A stretch of DNA of 28,153 nucleotides, from NCBI GenBank assembly GCA_035636095.1, contig DASPZU010000112.1, positions 1-28,153 on the forward strand, given 5' to 3'. Source of the DNA: Gp7-AA10 sp035636095. Lineage in GTDB: Bacteria; Acidobacteriota; Thermoanaerobaculia; Gp7-AA8. Below, in pieces: positions 1 to 8,928 of the stretch; position 1 is the first letter of the stretch; every line of letters begins with the position of its first letter. The notes below the pieces were generated by a model, which saw only the letters and a list, made by a program, of their open reading frames with translations, made no database searches and was not told the DNA's origin. A program made the translations under genes and the position numbers.

Positions 1-366
1 GTCTACGCCTTCGGATGTGACAGCGGTGATTCTGATTGCGCCGAGACCCGCCTGATGAAGGTACTCAGCGACAAAATCGGACGACCGAATCCCGCTTTGC
101 TTCGGAATCGTTATAACCGTCGTCGTTGCGTTCCCGCCGACCCGAGGTAACCAATCAATCACCACAGTCGAGTCATGATTCGCTAAATTCACGACTGTGA
201 TATCCGAACGGAAGAACGTGCCGTTGACACCCGGTGTACTTCCGGCCACGGGAACCAGAAGCTGGTTGCCAGCTTGCAGCGGAATTACGACGCTGCTCGC
301 CCGCGGTTGCGCGGCGAAAACAGCTGTTGTGCACAAAAAGACGGGAATAAACGGTGATGATTTCAT
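1..366 (-). CDS. Secreted protein of unknown function (5' part, runs off left edge)
   Basis: An open minus-strand frame starts at ATG 366-364 and stays open for 122 codons to the left edge, so the 3' end is missing. An AGGAG ribosome-binding site (373-377) lies 6 nt before the ATG. The N-terminus (MKSSPFIPVFLCTTAVFAA) is a typical export signal with a likely cut near residue 19. The mature part begins with a V/L-rich stretch followed by GSTPGVNGTFFRSDITVVNL and alternating hydrophobic residues, which suggests a beta-sandwich extracellular domain. Proteins with this kind of opening occur in secreted proteins of Acidobacteriota-like genomes (from memory, not searched). No catalytic motif is visible in the part present, and I assign no function. 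It is separated from the upstream MFS gene by about 570 bp, so it is probably its own transcription unit. Confidence 0.75.
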   Translation of the reverse strand, partial: MKSSPFIPVFLCTTAVFAAQPRASSVVIPLQAGNQLLVPVAGSTPGVNGTFFRSDITVVNLANHDSTVVIDWLPRVGGNATTTVITIPKQSGIRSSDFVAEYLHQAGLGAIRITAVTSEGVD

Positions 367-779
367 GGACGGCTCCTAAGCCAGGTTCGGGCGATTAGTA
401 GTGACGGCGGCGATGGACGGCCGCATGGACGTGGGGATTGCGCGGTCCCCCCAAAATGCGTAGCAAGGCGCAAACAGGACGACCGAGGCGATCTTTAAAC
501 GTACGGAGTTCGACTTTGTTGAAACGGGCACGATGTCGTCGCCTAACTTGTTATTGAGCCCCGCCCACTCTTCCAACGAACACGTCACGGAGACGGATAA
601 CGGGCGAAAGGCTACCGATGAGAAGGATCGTAACACGTCAGATACGAAGAGGTTGCGGCAGGTCGGCGGTTATCACGGCTGCTGATCCGTCACCTCGCGA
701 CGCCGAAACAGTCTCCGCCACGCCCAGTGTGTCCAGTGGGCTTCGCAATCCCTACCGCAGACGGGTCCCTCAGGGTAGC
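367..779. other. Gene-poor stretch
   Basis: About 410 bp between the secreted-protein gene and the integrase remnant. A minus-strand frame of 86 codons (376-636) exists but has no convincing ribosome-binding site, no recognisable motif and atypical composition, so I do not call it a gene. The segment 620-780 flows directly from the broken end of the integrase remnant and may be part of the same decayed or inserted element. Confidence 0.5.
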
Positions 780-866
780 TTGGACATAGGGCTTCTCGGT
801 GCGGATGCTGTAGTGCCGCGTCCGGAGCACCGCGCGCATGCGGTCGAGAGGTTTCACTCGTTTCAT
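780..866 (-). pseudogene. Integron-type tyrosine recombinase, N-terminal remnant
   Basis: Reading minus from ATG 866-864, the first 29 codons give MKRVKPLDRMRAVLRTRHYS followed by IRTEKPYVQ. This matches the start of the N-terminal core-binding (SAM-like) domain of integron integrases and related Xer-type recombinases, where a 'L..(V/I)R..(L/I)R..HYS.RTE.AYV.WI' pattern is usual. Homology stops abruptly after YVQ: the expected WI-RFI-FHGKRHP part does not follow, and the frame ends at a TGA about 30 codons later. The catalytic R-H-R-Y domain is absent. It is therefore a dead 5' fragment, not an active recombinase. It lies just downstream of the mannosidase/MFS operon, and no attC-like array was recognised beside it. 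Confidence 0.65.
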
Positions 867-893
867 CGCTGATGCCGAGGCTCCCTCGGAGCG

Positions 894-913
894 AGAGCGT
901 TGTCAAACGCTCT
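894..913 (-). terminator. Hairpin after the MFS gene, possible terminator
   Basis: A perfect 8-bp inverted repeat (AGAGCGTT / AACGCTCT) with a 4-nt loop starts 22 nt past the MFS stop codon. There is no U-run after the stem on the minus strand, so it is at best a non-canonical terminator or an RNA 3'-end stabiliser for operon B. A smaller stem (GCTCC-CTC-GGAGC) sits immediately beyond it. Confidence 0.45.
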
Positions 914-935
914 ACACCGAGTAGCGCAACATGGA

Positions 936-2213
936 TCACGTCAAAGAAGTAGAGGGCGATGGCTCGAACGCCAACTGCAAACGATCGATCGGTCCGCCCA
1001 CCGCGAACAACACAATCGTGCCGAGAATGGGCAGCAAACCGGCCACGATGAGGATCGGCGTGTACGAGTGAAAGTGGTCGACGACAAATCCGGTGGTCAG
1101 CGTGAAGAGGATCGCTCCCACACCGGCGCCCACGCCGCCGAGTCCCGCTACCGACGCCACCGCCTTCGCAGGAAAAAAATCGCTCGGCAGCGTCTGCACG
1201 TTGTTGATCCAGCTTTGAAATCCAAATAGCACCACTGCGATGAATGCCAATGCGGCCATGGCAGTGTGCGCCATCGCGGCGAGAATCCCCGCCGACATCA
1301 GCAGCGCGCCGCCGACGATGACGGTTTTTCGAGCCCTGTTGGCACTCCATCCTCTTCCGATCAAGTAACCGGAGAGCCAGCCCCCGATGAGGCTCCCGGC
1401 ATCGGCGGCAACGTAGGGCAGCCACGCGAAGAGTCCGATCTGCTTGAGGCTGAAACCGCGCACAGTGTAGAGATAGAGCGGAAGCCAGGTGATGTAAAGC
1501 CACCAGACCGGATCGGTCAAAAACCGTGAGAGTACGATCGCCCATACTTGGCGATGCTCGAGCAGCGAAGCCCACGAAATGCGCGCGCCTTCTCCTGTAT
1601 CGGTGCGGTCCTGCCGAATCAACGCGTACTCCTCAGGTGTCATGGCGCGATGCCGCTCGGGGGTCTCGTACATCAGGAGCCACAAGACGAGCCAGCCGAA
1701 TCCGAGGCTGCCGGTGACCAGGAAGGCGGTCTGCCATCCGAAGCGCAATTGCAGCCAGACAATCAGAGGTGGTGCGGCAATCGATCCGATGGCCACGCCG
1801 CTGTTGAAGATCCCCATCGCGAAAGCACGCTGGCGGGCGGGGAACCATTCCGCAATGACCTTTGCGGCGCCGGGCCAATTGCCGGCCTCCCCCAGCCCCA
1901 GGATGAAACGAAAGCAGCTCAGACTCCCCAGTCCGCGCGCGAACGCGTGAGCCATGGCGGCCGATGACCACACCAGAATCGAAATCGTGAATCCGCGACG
2001 CGTGCCGATGTGGTCATAGAGTTTGCCGGAGAATCCCTGGCTTGCGGTGTAGGCAACCAGGAACCATGTATTGATGGTGGCGAACTGCAGGTTGGTTAGG
2101 CCGAGTTGGGCAACAATGACAGGTGCCAGCACGGCCACCGTCAGGCGGTCGATGAAATTGATCATCGTGGCCAGGAAGACGAGCCCGATGATCCACCAAC
2201 GCAGCCCTCGCAT
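936..2213 (-). CDS. MFS transporter, anion:cation symporter (hexuronate ExuT-like) type
   Basis: A 425-residue inner-membrane carrier with about 12 predicted helices. Residues 63-74 (GKLYDHIGTRRG) are the MFS loop 2-3 motif. Residues 102-124 (RFILGLGEAGNWPGAAKVI and following) are the hallmark of the ACS family that contains the hexuronate transporter ExuT and glucarate/galactonate carriers. The gene starts at ATG 2213-2211, sharing its A with the TGA of the upstream mannosidase (TGATG), so translation is probably coupled. It is the last gene of operon B. Its likely role is proton- or sodium-coupled import of a sugar or sugar acid released by the periplasmic mannosidase. Family knowledge points to an acidic sugar such as a hexuronate, but the substrate cannot be read from sequence; neutral sugars are possible. 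Length is normal for the family. Confidence 0.85.
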   Translation of the reverse strand: MRGLRWWIIGLVFLATMINFIDRLTVAVLAPVIVAQLGLTNLQFATINTWFLVAYTASQGFSGKLYDHIGTRRGFTISILVWSSAAMAHAFARGLGSLSCFRFILGLGEAGNWPGAAKVIAEWFPARQRAFAMGIFNSGVAIGSIAAPPLIVWLQLRFGWQTAFLVTGSLGFGWLVLWLLMYETPERHRAMTPEEYALIRQDRTDTGEGARISWASLLEHRQVWAIVLSRFLTDPVWWLYITWLPLYLYTVRGFSLKQIGLFAWLPYVAADAGSLIGGWLSGYLIGRGWSANRARKTVIVGGALLMSAGILAAMAHTAMAALAFIAVVLFGFQSWINNVQTLPSDFFPAKAVASVAGLGGVGAGVGAILFTLTTGFVVDHFHSYTPILIVAGLLPILGTIVLFAVGGPIDRLQLAFEPSPSTSLT

Positions 2214-5200
2214 CAGTGCGCGAAGAAGACCTTCACCGTCTTGATCTCATACGGTCCGGTCGGGATCACGACCTCGCGTCCGTCCGCTTCCAATGTAAGC
2301 GCGCCTTCCTGTTTTTCCATCAGATTCGTCTCGAATGCGCGGGTTGCCTTGTCCGGGAGCTGCACCCGCACTGCGCTCTTCCGCCCCGCAAATTCGTAGA
2401 AGCGGAGGATCAATGCATCGTCGTCTTCTGCCTTCTTGACGACGGTGAGAATGGCATTGTCGTTTGCGATTCCGGCAAAGGAGTGTCTTGCCGGCAGCGG
2501 ACCGCCGTGCGCGCTGGTGGTGAAGGGAATCAGTGGATAGTTCAATGCATAACCCTGCCCCATGGTGCCGCCTGTTTCCCAATCGCCCTTGTGGGGATAG
2601 AGGGCATAGCGAAACTCATGGAAGCCCTGATCGGTGCAGCACTCGCCGTTCGCACCGGGGTAAGTGGCCGCGCGGAGCAGCGACAGCCTGATGACGTTTC
2701 CTTTGGCATCGTATCCATACTTACTGGCATTGAGCAGGCTCAGACCGTGACCATCGTCGGATAGATCGCCCCAACGCAGTGCCGGGACTTCGAACTTCGC
2801 TTTTTCGGCGGGAGTGTCTCGCGTGGTTGGACGCTGAATCGTGCCGTATGGGATCTCGAATGTCGCGACCTTCGTGTGCACGTCGACCGGAAATCCGACC
2901 TTGAGCAGGATGTGCTGCTCGTGCCAATCCGCCTGCATGTCGACGTCGACCCGCGGGACCCCGGCGTTCACGCTGATGTCCTGCACGAAAGTCGAGCTCT
3001 GGAACTTGTGCGTCACCCGCACCACCGCCCGCACCGGCCCGCTCTCCACGACCTTCACTTCCTGCGGCTGCTTCAGATCCCAGAACTGCTCGTCGAACTT
3101 GATCTCCCACGCGTCTTGCTTCGGCGGCTTGTCGACGAAAGTCTGCAGAAGGTTGCCGCAACCTCCGGAAGCGACACTTTCCTTCCCATCTGCTTTGTTC
3201 ACGAGACTGGTGATGCAGCCGGAATGAGGATCGATCGCCACGCGGAGGAATTCGTTTTCCAGCGTCGTGCCGACAACCTTCAGCGTGGTGGGAACAGCGC
3301 GCGCATTCTTTGCCGGGACCAGGTGGATGACTTCGTATCCGAGGGGCGGCACACGCGGCACTAAGACACGCAGCTTGACGCGATCGTCCTCGGTAGTGAT
3401 GACCTGGAAGAGCAATGGCTTCCCGGCTGAATCGTGCACCTCGACACGCCCGGCTGCTGTTGGGAACCGCGCTTCCACGACCACCGGCTCGGTCCTCTCC
3501 CATGAGAGCGGATTGAAGACGACGACAGCAGCGCCACTTCCGGCCGTTTTAGCCCGAGCCGCGAGGTCAGCCAATGCTTCGTGAAGAATCTTGTCGCCCT
3601 CCAGGCCAACTTCTCTCAGATTGCGGGCAGCGTCGAGATAATTCACCTCGATGCCGGAGCCGGGCATGATGTCGTGGAAGTGATCGAAGAGCACCTTCTT
3701 CCAGGAACTCTCGAGGACTTTGTGCGGATAGGAACGCCCGCCGAGAAATGAAAATGACGCGAATTTCTCAGCGTCCTGCAGCAACTGCTCGCTCTCGCGG
3801 ATCTGCTTCTTGGTCTCCGACTGCGTCGTATAGCAGCCGCGGTGGTATTCGAGATAAAGCTCATCGTTCCAGACCGGCGGCTTCACTTCCCCCGAATCCA
3901 CGCTCTTTTGGAGATCACTGAAGAATGCGTGGGGAGTACTGAAAGAAATCGGCGGGAATGTCACCGACGGATCCTGAAGTCGAACGACCTCGTCGAGCAT
4001 GGTGCGGGTCGGGCCGCCGCCGTGGTCGCCGACGCCGTATAGATGCATCAGCTCCGGGAACCGCGTCGCCGGCGCATAGTCGGCCAGGTCTTTGGCGATC
4101 CCGACCGGATCGATGCCGTTGTCGTAGCGGTGAGGAAAGTACGTGAGAACGCGACTGCCGTCCGGCGCCTGCCACCAAAAGAGTTTGTAGGGAAAAACGG
4201 TGGTCTCGTTCCACGACATCTTCTGGGTGACGAAGTAATCGAAGCCCGACTTCTTGTAGATCTGCGGCAGTTGCCAGTTGTATCCGAACGAGTCGGGATT
4301 CCATCCGATGTTGATGTCGACCCCGAATTTCTGTTTGAAGTACCGTGTGCCGACCAGAAGCTGCCGAACCAGACCTTCGCCATCTGGCATGTTGAGGTCG
4401 GGCTCCACCCACATTCCCCCCACCATTTCCCAGCGGCCTTCTTTGACGCGGCTCTGGATCTGGCGGAAGAGATCGGGGTACTTCTCTTCCAGCCACTCGA
4501 AGGTCTGCGCGCTCGATTGCGTGTACGTGAAGCGGGGATATTCACGCATCAATTGCAGCGCCGTCGAGTACGTGTCGCGGACCACTTCCACGGTCTCGGT
4601 CCACGGCCAGAGCCACGCCATGTCGATGTGCGAGTTGCCCACGGCGAGAATAGAGAACTGTCGCATCCATTCATGCAGTAGTTGCAAGTCGCGCCTGGCG
4701 CGATCCTCCGACGACACGAAAGCCAGTTGATCGCCGCGATCCAGCGCGGCGAAATCGATTGCATGCACCGCGCTGTCGAGTTGCTTCTGCCGCTCCGGAT
4801 TCGGAAAGCCGGCCAGCAGTGCCTCCGTGGATACGATTTCGGTTCGCAAACTTCCAGGATCCCCTTCCGGATAATGGATCGACAGTCGTGCGTCCGAGAG
4901 CCGGCTGGTGTTGATGGCGACCAAGACCTTTCCCGCGAGCGGGATCGGCTGCACCAGGCGTCCGTTTCCCTGCGCGACCAGCGAGCCGTTCACGAAAACT
5001 CGCGACATGCCGGATAGACGAAGCACCAGATCGACGCGCGCGCCGCCAGTCTCTTTGCCGCCGGCTTTCGGTGGGATCTCAATCCAGCGGCGATACCATC
5101 CCGGCGCGTTCGCGGCCGTCAGCGCAACGGAAGTCCAGTTCGCGTCATCGAGCGCCGGATCTTCGGGATGCGGGAGATCCGCGGCGTGATAACGCCACTC

Positions 5201-5401
5201 CGGCAGAGGAACGGAGGACATCGCCTCCAGACGGTTCAGTGCGGTCCGATATCGGCTGGCGGCTGGTGGGATTTGCGCAGATGTAGCGACGGCCACCAGA
5301 AGGCAGAAGGCAGGAGGCAGAAGGCAGAAGGCAGGAGGCAGAAGGCACGCGGGGAGCCGAATCACTTCTGCCTTCTGCCCTCTGCCTTCTGCCTTCATCA
5401 T
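2213..5401 (-). CDS. Exported GH38 alpha-mannosidase (copy A)
   Basis: A 1062-residue zinc-dependent retaining alpha-mannosidase. An accessory beta domain occupies roughly residues 85-200. The GH38 catalytic barrel follows with NSHIDMAW (256-263, first zinc ligands His and Asp), WVEPDLNMPDGE (331-342), WNPDSFG (367-373, the nucleophile Asp), GVGDHGGGPT (456-465) and HFHDIMPGSG (574-583, last zinc His). The C-terminal half is the usual GH38 beta-sandwich region. Expected reaction: removal of terminal alpha-mannosyl units from oligosaccharides. The start ATG 5401-5399 overlaps the stop of receptor 1 (TGATGATG). Residues 3-12 and 17-35 are encoded by a heptanucleotide repeat, and that repeat supplies the hydrophobic part of the signal peptide (LPACLLPPAFCLLPPAFCLL) followed by VAVATSA-Q. 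No other usable start is near, so export depends on repeat-derived sequence. Likely periplasmic. Confidence 0.9.
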   Translation of the reverse strand: MMKAEGRGQKAEVIRLPACLLPPAFCLLPPAFCLLVAVATSAQIPPAASRYRTALNRLEAMSSVPLPEWRYHAADLPHPEDPALDDANWTSVALTAANAPGWYRRWIEIPPKAGGKETGGARVDLVLRLSGMSRVFVNGSLVAQGNGRLVQPIPLAGKVLVAINTSRLSDARLSIHYPEGDPGSLRTEIVSTEALLAGFPNPERQKQLDSAVHAIDFAALDRGDQLAFVSSEDRARRDLQLLHEWMRQFSILAVGNSHIDMAWLWPWTETVEVVRDTYSTALQLMREYPRFTYTQSSAQTFEWLEEKYPDLFRQIQSRVKEGRWEMVGGMWVEPDLNMPDGEGLVRQLLVGTRYFKQKFGVDINIGWNPDSFGYNWQLPQIYKKSGFDYFVTQKMSWNETTVFPYKLFWWQAPDGSRVLTYFPHRYDNGIDPVGIAKDLADYAPATRFPELMHLYGVGDHGGGPTRTMLDEVVRLQDPSVTFPPISFSTPHAFFSDLQKSVDSGEVKPPVWNDELYLEYHRGCYTTQSETKKQIRESEQLLQDAEKFASFSFLGGRSYPHKVLESSWKKVLFDHFHDIMPGSGIEVNYLDAARNLREVGLEGDKILHEALADLAARAKTAGSGAAVVVFNPLSWERTEPVVVEARFPTAAGRVEVHDSAGKPLLFQVITTEDDRVKLRVLVPRVPPLGYEVIHLVPAKNARAVPTTLKVVGTTLENEFLRVAIDPHSGCITSLVNKADGKESVASGGCGNLLQTFVDKPPKQDAWEIKFDEQFWDLKQPQEVKVVESGPVRAVVRVTHKFQSSTFVQDISVNAGVPRVDVDMQADWHEQHILLKVGFPVDVHTKVATFEIPYGTIQRPTTRDTPAEKAKFEVPALRWGDLSDDGHGLSLLNASKYGYDAKGNVIRLSLLRAATYPGANGECCTDQGFHEFRYALYPHKGDWETGGTMGQGYALNYPLIPFTTSAHGGPLPARHSFAGIANDNAILTVVKKAEDDDALILRFYEFAGRKSAVRVQLPDKATRAFETNLMEKQEGALTLEADGREVVIPTGPYEIKTVKVFFAH
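5299..5396. repeat. Heptanucleotide tandem repeat in inverted arms
   Basis: Seven head-to-tail heptamers (GAAGGCA, with GGAGGCA as every third unit) run from 5299 to 5347. A 17-nt spacer follows, and then four units of the inverse (TTCTGCC, one CTCTGCC) plus a partial unit at 5366-5396. The arms can pair into a long hairpin at the 5' end of the mannosidase message. Such short tandem heptamers are scattered in many Acidobacteriota, planctomycete and cyanobacterial genomes. Here the element lies wholly inside a coding sequence. Confidence 0.9.
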
Positions 5402-8400
5402 CAGAACCAGTAACGAATCCCAACCTGCGCCTGTCGCGGGAAGTTGATCTGATTCGGAGTGATCTTCCCGAACTGCGCTGACGTAATCGTGGTATTGGGC
5501 CCGCCATAAACCCGCTTATTGAGCAAGTTGAACACTTCGAAGCGGAGCTGCACCGTCCCGATGCCAGCCGGCGTGTTCTTGAACAGCGACAGTGCCGAAT
5601 TCGTGATCGACGGGTCACGGACGTCGTGCATTCGGAAGCCGGCCACGCGGAATGCATTGGGTGGCAGCGTATCCCAGGCATAACTGCCGTCGGGATGCGG
5701 ATTGCTCTTGGTGCTGTTGTCGAACCACTGGTCGCGACTTCGATGAGATAGCCCGGCCGTCGGCTGCCGCAGAATCCCATTGGGCATTGCGGTTGGCGTC
5801 CCCGATTCCCACTCGTACAACAGATTGAACTGCCAACCTCCGATGATCGCGGCGACAAGGCCTCTGGTATTGCCGCCGATCGCTCGTCCCGGTCCGAACG
5901 GCAGGTTGTAGAGAGCAGTGAGCGCGATGTGGTGGGTGCGGTCGATGCTCGCGAGGTCCTTGAACGGTTTGTCGTCATAACCATTGTTCAAATAGTCGAT
6001 GGCGTCGTATGTTCGCGACCAGGTGTAGCTCAAGGTGGACGTCAGACCGTGTGAGAGACGCTTATTCGCAACGATTTCGAATCCCTTGTAGCTGGACCAT
6101 CCATTGTTATCGAGCGTCTCCGTGATGCCGATGAATTGCTGATAAGGACGCAGCAACTGGCCGCGGCTGACTGTGGCGGTATTCAAGGATGTTCCGGGGA
6201 CGAGTCCGGCGAACGGATTCGTCACCGCCGTTGACAAGTACGAAGCGTTGCCGCCCATCGATTCGATTGCCTTGATCCGTTCCGCATAAGGCACTTCGTT
6301 CAGCAGCGTGCCATTCGCAGTCGGCAACTTGTAGACGTGATTGCCGACGTAGGCAAAATCGAGCGAGGCATTCCACGGGAGCTCCACATTGAATCCGGCC
6401 ATCCATTGATCGGAGTAGGGAACCTCAAAATTCGGATTCATGAAGGAAATGCTCGTGCCGATGCCGGTTGCCAGTCCCTGCGCGCCGTTGGCAGCCGGCA
6501 CGAAGCCCTCGGGATAGGGCTTGTCGAATGTATTGAATGGAACGCCGGTTTGGACTGAGGAGATGAACGAGGTCCTCTGGCTGAAGCCGTTCTGAATCAG
6601 GCCCTCGATGTTCGATCCGTTCCCGCCGCCGCCGGTCAAGGCGAGATACGAGCGTCCGGCGTTCGCGCGGCCGACGATCCGATTCGAGAGTTGATAGGTG
6701 AAGTTCAGTCGCGGCTGGAAGTTGTTCCAATCCCCTTTATAGGGCGAATGTTTGTTGCTGTTGATCCCGGGGTATAGCAGTCCTCCGCGGAGCTGCAGGC
6801 CGGAGACCTGCAGCGGACTCGGCGTCGAGGCGTCGAAGCCGACCACGAGCTGATTGTTCCGTTCCGTGACAGGAGGCTGATAGTCCCAGCGAAGCCCAAG
6901 ACCGAGGCTCATTCTCGGGTTGATTTTCCAATCATCCTGGACGAAGAGACCGTAGTAGCGATATTGCCGCACGCTCGCCGCGGTGATGTCCACAAGGGTA
7001 TTAGCACCATCCGGGAATCCCAGCAGGAATGACGCGAACGCATTTCCCGATGTCGCGTCGGCCTGTTGCGGGTCCCGACGTGTGAATCCGCCGCTGAAGT
7101 CAAACCGGCCGTTCTCCTCGTTTTGATCCTTTCGCGTCAGCCGGTACTGCCGAGCCTCGGTGCCTGCCTTGAGAAAATGCTGCCCCAACGCTTTCGACAC
7201 CGAGCTCTGGCCTCCGTAGATTTCATTCTTCGTGTCGCGGAACGGGCGGCCGAACATCTCCTGATATCCGGTCCAACTGATGTGCGGATACCACGGTTCC
7301 GAGGTCACCTGATAGGCCGTCTTGAACGGAAGAGGAGACTCTACGGGACCGAACTGCTTGGCGTGCGGCTCGTCGAATCGATCGTAGGAGACGCGAGTAT
7401 CGATCAGGGCGCTGGAACCGAGTGTGATCACGTCGTCGAGCGCGCCGAGGTTGCTGATCCGCTTGGTTGGCCAATTGTCGCTTCGGAGTGCGGGACCGGG
7501 TGGGAGCGAATTTTCGCTGCGACGCTCGCTTCCCCAATTGCCGCTGTTGGTGAAGTAGACGCGGTGATCGTCGGTGAAGGAGTGATCGACGCGCGTCAGG
7601 TACGACTTGTAGCGGTAATAGCCGAGGCCCGGCGAGTTGACGAAGTTGTTCGCGCCGGCGATGTCGCCTGACGCGGTTGCGCGGGGGATGTACTGCAAGA
7701 GCGCTTTGGCGACGGCACTGAATCGCTCCGGGCAGATGACGTTCATCACGCCGTTGCACGAAATCGGATCGCGGATGAAGCGTCCCGCCCGGTTGGGATC
7801 GGGGCGCGTGGTCAAGGGATCGAAGATGGTGATCTGCTGTCCGGCGCCGTTGAGCGTTCCCCTGAAGTCACCGGCCCGTTGCAGGTCGGTTGGAACGGTG
7901 ACCGTGTTCGGAAACGGGATGTTTTCATAGAAGGCCTGGTAGCCGACCATGTAAAACGTTCGGTCGCGCCGAATCGGCCCGCTCAGCATTCCTTCATTGT
8001 CGTAATACTTATGGCCGCTGATGGTCGTGCCGCTGTTGATGTTCTGAATGCTCTTTGAATCGAGCGAAGTGCCGCGATACATCAGCGTGTTCGAAAAGCG
8101 CATTTCGTTGGCGCCCGACTTCAATGTCAGATTCACGACGCCGCCGCTCGTCCGACCGTAGGAAGCATCGGTACTGGCGGTCTGCACCTTCAGCTCTTCG
8201 ATGGCGTCGACCGGCGGAGCGTAGGACCAGCTTCCCGTCCCCGAGATGGGGGCACCGCTGATCAGAAACTCGTTTGCGCCGGTGCGGCTGCCGTGAATCG
8301 AGTAGCTCGAGCCCTGCCCGACGTCCCAGGCGCGCGTTCCGGAGGAGCCGGTGGCGCCGAAGGTGGTGGTATTGAATGTCACGCCCGGAGTGAGTTGCAA

Positions 8401-8874
8401 AAGCTGGTAGACCTGCCGCCCATTGAGAGGAAGCTCGGAAATCTTTTTGTTGTCCACTGTCTGCGAGAGAGTCGACTCATTCGTCTCCACCGCGCTGAGC
8501 GAGGCAGAGACCGTAATCGCTTCCGCGACTGCGCCCAGCGCCAGCGTGACGTTGATGGTCCCGGTCTCCGCGGTGCGCAACACGATCCCTTCGCGGATGA
8601 AGGTGCTGAAACCCTCGAGCGCGGCGGTGAGGCGGTAGCGGCCGGGCTGAAGTTTGCTGATGGTGAAACCGCCGTGCGAATCCGTCGTGGTCTGACTCGA
8701 CAGCTTCGTATCGACGTTTTCGGCCCTGACGGTTACGCCTGGCACGGCGCCCTTCTGTGCGTCGGTCACCGTTCCGGTCAGCGACGCGAAGATCTCCTGC
8801 GCCTCGACTCTCGAGCACGGCCACACCAGAATCGCGAAGAAGACCGCGGCGAGGACGATTCGGTAGTGCTTCAT
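5401..8874 (-). CDS. TonB-dependent receptor with carboxypeptidase-regulatory-like domain (receptor 1)
   Basis: An outer-membrane importer of the Oar/SusC-like type, 1157 residues from ATG 8874. That start is preferred over an in-frame TTG at 8886 because GGAGGGG lies directly before it. Order of parts: signal peptide to about residue 26 (ending SRVEA-Q); a regulatory beta-sandwich (about 28-115; SLTGTVTDAQKGAVPGVTV, later DSHGGFTISKLQPGRYRL); a plug with ELPLNGRQVYQLLQLTPGV; then a long 22-strand-type barrel ending in the aromatic WF typical of BamA-recognised barrels. No SusD-like lipoprotein is nearby. It is a close paralogue of receptor 2 (16362-19841), nearly identical over long stretches such as QRAGDFRGTLNGAGQQITIF. 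First gene of operon B; its stop overlaps the mannosidase start. An operator-like palindrome lies 54 nt before the ATG. Likely substrate: mannose-containing oligosaccharides, inferred from neighbours. Confidence 0.88.
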   Translation of the reverse strand: MKHYRIVLAAVFFAILVWPCSRVEAQEIFASLTGTVTDAQKGAVPGVTVRAENVDTKLSSQTTTDSHGGFTISKLQPGRYRLTAALEGFSTFIREGIVLRTAETGTINVTLALGAVAEAITVSASLSAVETNESTLSQTVDNKKISELPLNGRQVYQLLQLTPGVTFNTTTFGATGSSGTRAWDVGQGSSYSIHGSRTGANEFLISGAPISGTGSWSYAPPVDAIEELKVQTASTDASYGRTSGGVVNLTLKSGANEMRFSNTLMYRGTSLDSKSIQNINSGTTISGHKYYDNEGMLSGPIRRDRTFYMVGYQAFYENIPFPNTVTVPTDLQRAGDFRGTLNGAGQQITIFDPLTTRPDPNRAGRFIRDPISCNGVMNVICPERFSAVAKALLQYIPRATASGDIAGANNFVNSPGLGYYRYKSYLTRVDHSFTDDHRVYFTNSGNWGSERRSENSLPPGPALRSDNWPTKRISNLGALDDVITLGSSALIDTRVSYDRFDEPHAKQFGPVESPLPFKTAYQVTSEPWYPHISWTGYQEMFGRPFRDTKNEIYGGQSSVSKALGQHFLKAGTEARQYRLTRKDQNEENGRFDFSGGFTRRDPQQADATSGNAFASFLLGFPDGANTLVDITAASVRQYRYYGLFVQDDWKINPRMSLGLGLRWDYQPPVTERNNQLVVGFDASTPSPLQVSGLQLRGGLLYPGINSNKHSPYKGDWNNFQPRLNFTYQLSNRIVGRANAGRSYLALTGGGGNGSNIEGLIQNGFSQRTSFISSVQTGVPFNTFDKPYPEGFVPAANGAQGLATGIGTSISFMNPNFEVPYSDQWMAGFNVELPWNASLDFAYVGNHVYKLPTANGTLLNEVPYAERIKAIESMGGNASYLSTAVTNPFAGLVPGTSLNTATVSRGQLLRPYQQFIGITETLDNNGWSSYKGFEIVANKRLSHGLTSTLSYTWSRTYDAIDYLNNGYDDKPFKDLASIDRTHHIALTALYNLPFGPGRAIGGNTRGLVAAIIGGWQFNLLYEWESGTPTAMPNGILRQPTAGLSHRSRDQWFDNSTKSNPHPDGSYAWDTLPPNAFRVAGFRMHDVRDPSITNSALSLFKNTPAGIGTVQLRFEVFNLLNKRVYGGPNTTITSAQFGKITPNQINFPRQAQVGIRYWF

Positions 8875-8928
8875 TTTCCCCTCCAATCGTCAAAAGGCGG
8901 CAGCTGAGTTGTTGTCCGGCGGGGAGAG

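Noticed and set aside
376..636. Minus-strand 86-codon frame near the left edge
   Set aside because: No ribosome-binding site, no recognisable motif, and its end abuts the start region of the secreted protein; not supported as a gene.
673..1575. Minus-strand 300-codon frame
   Set aside because: It overlaps the MFS gene in another frame, is Arg/His-rich and has no family motif; a shadow of the real gene.
5299..5396. CRISPR array
   Set aside because: The units are contiguous 7-mers without spacers, in two inverted arms; this is a heptamer repeat, not CRISPR.
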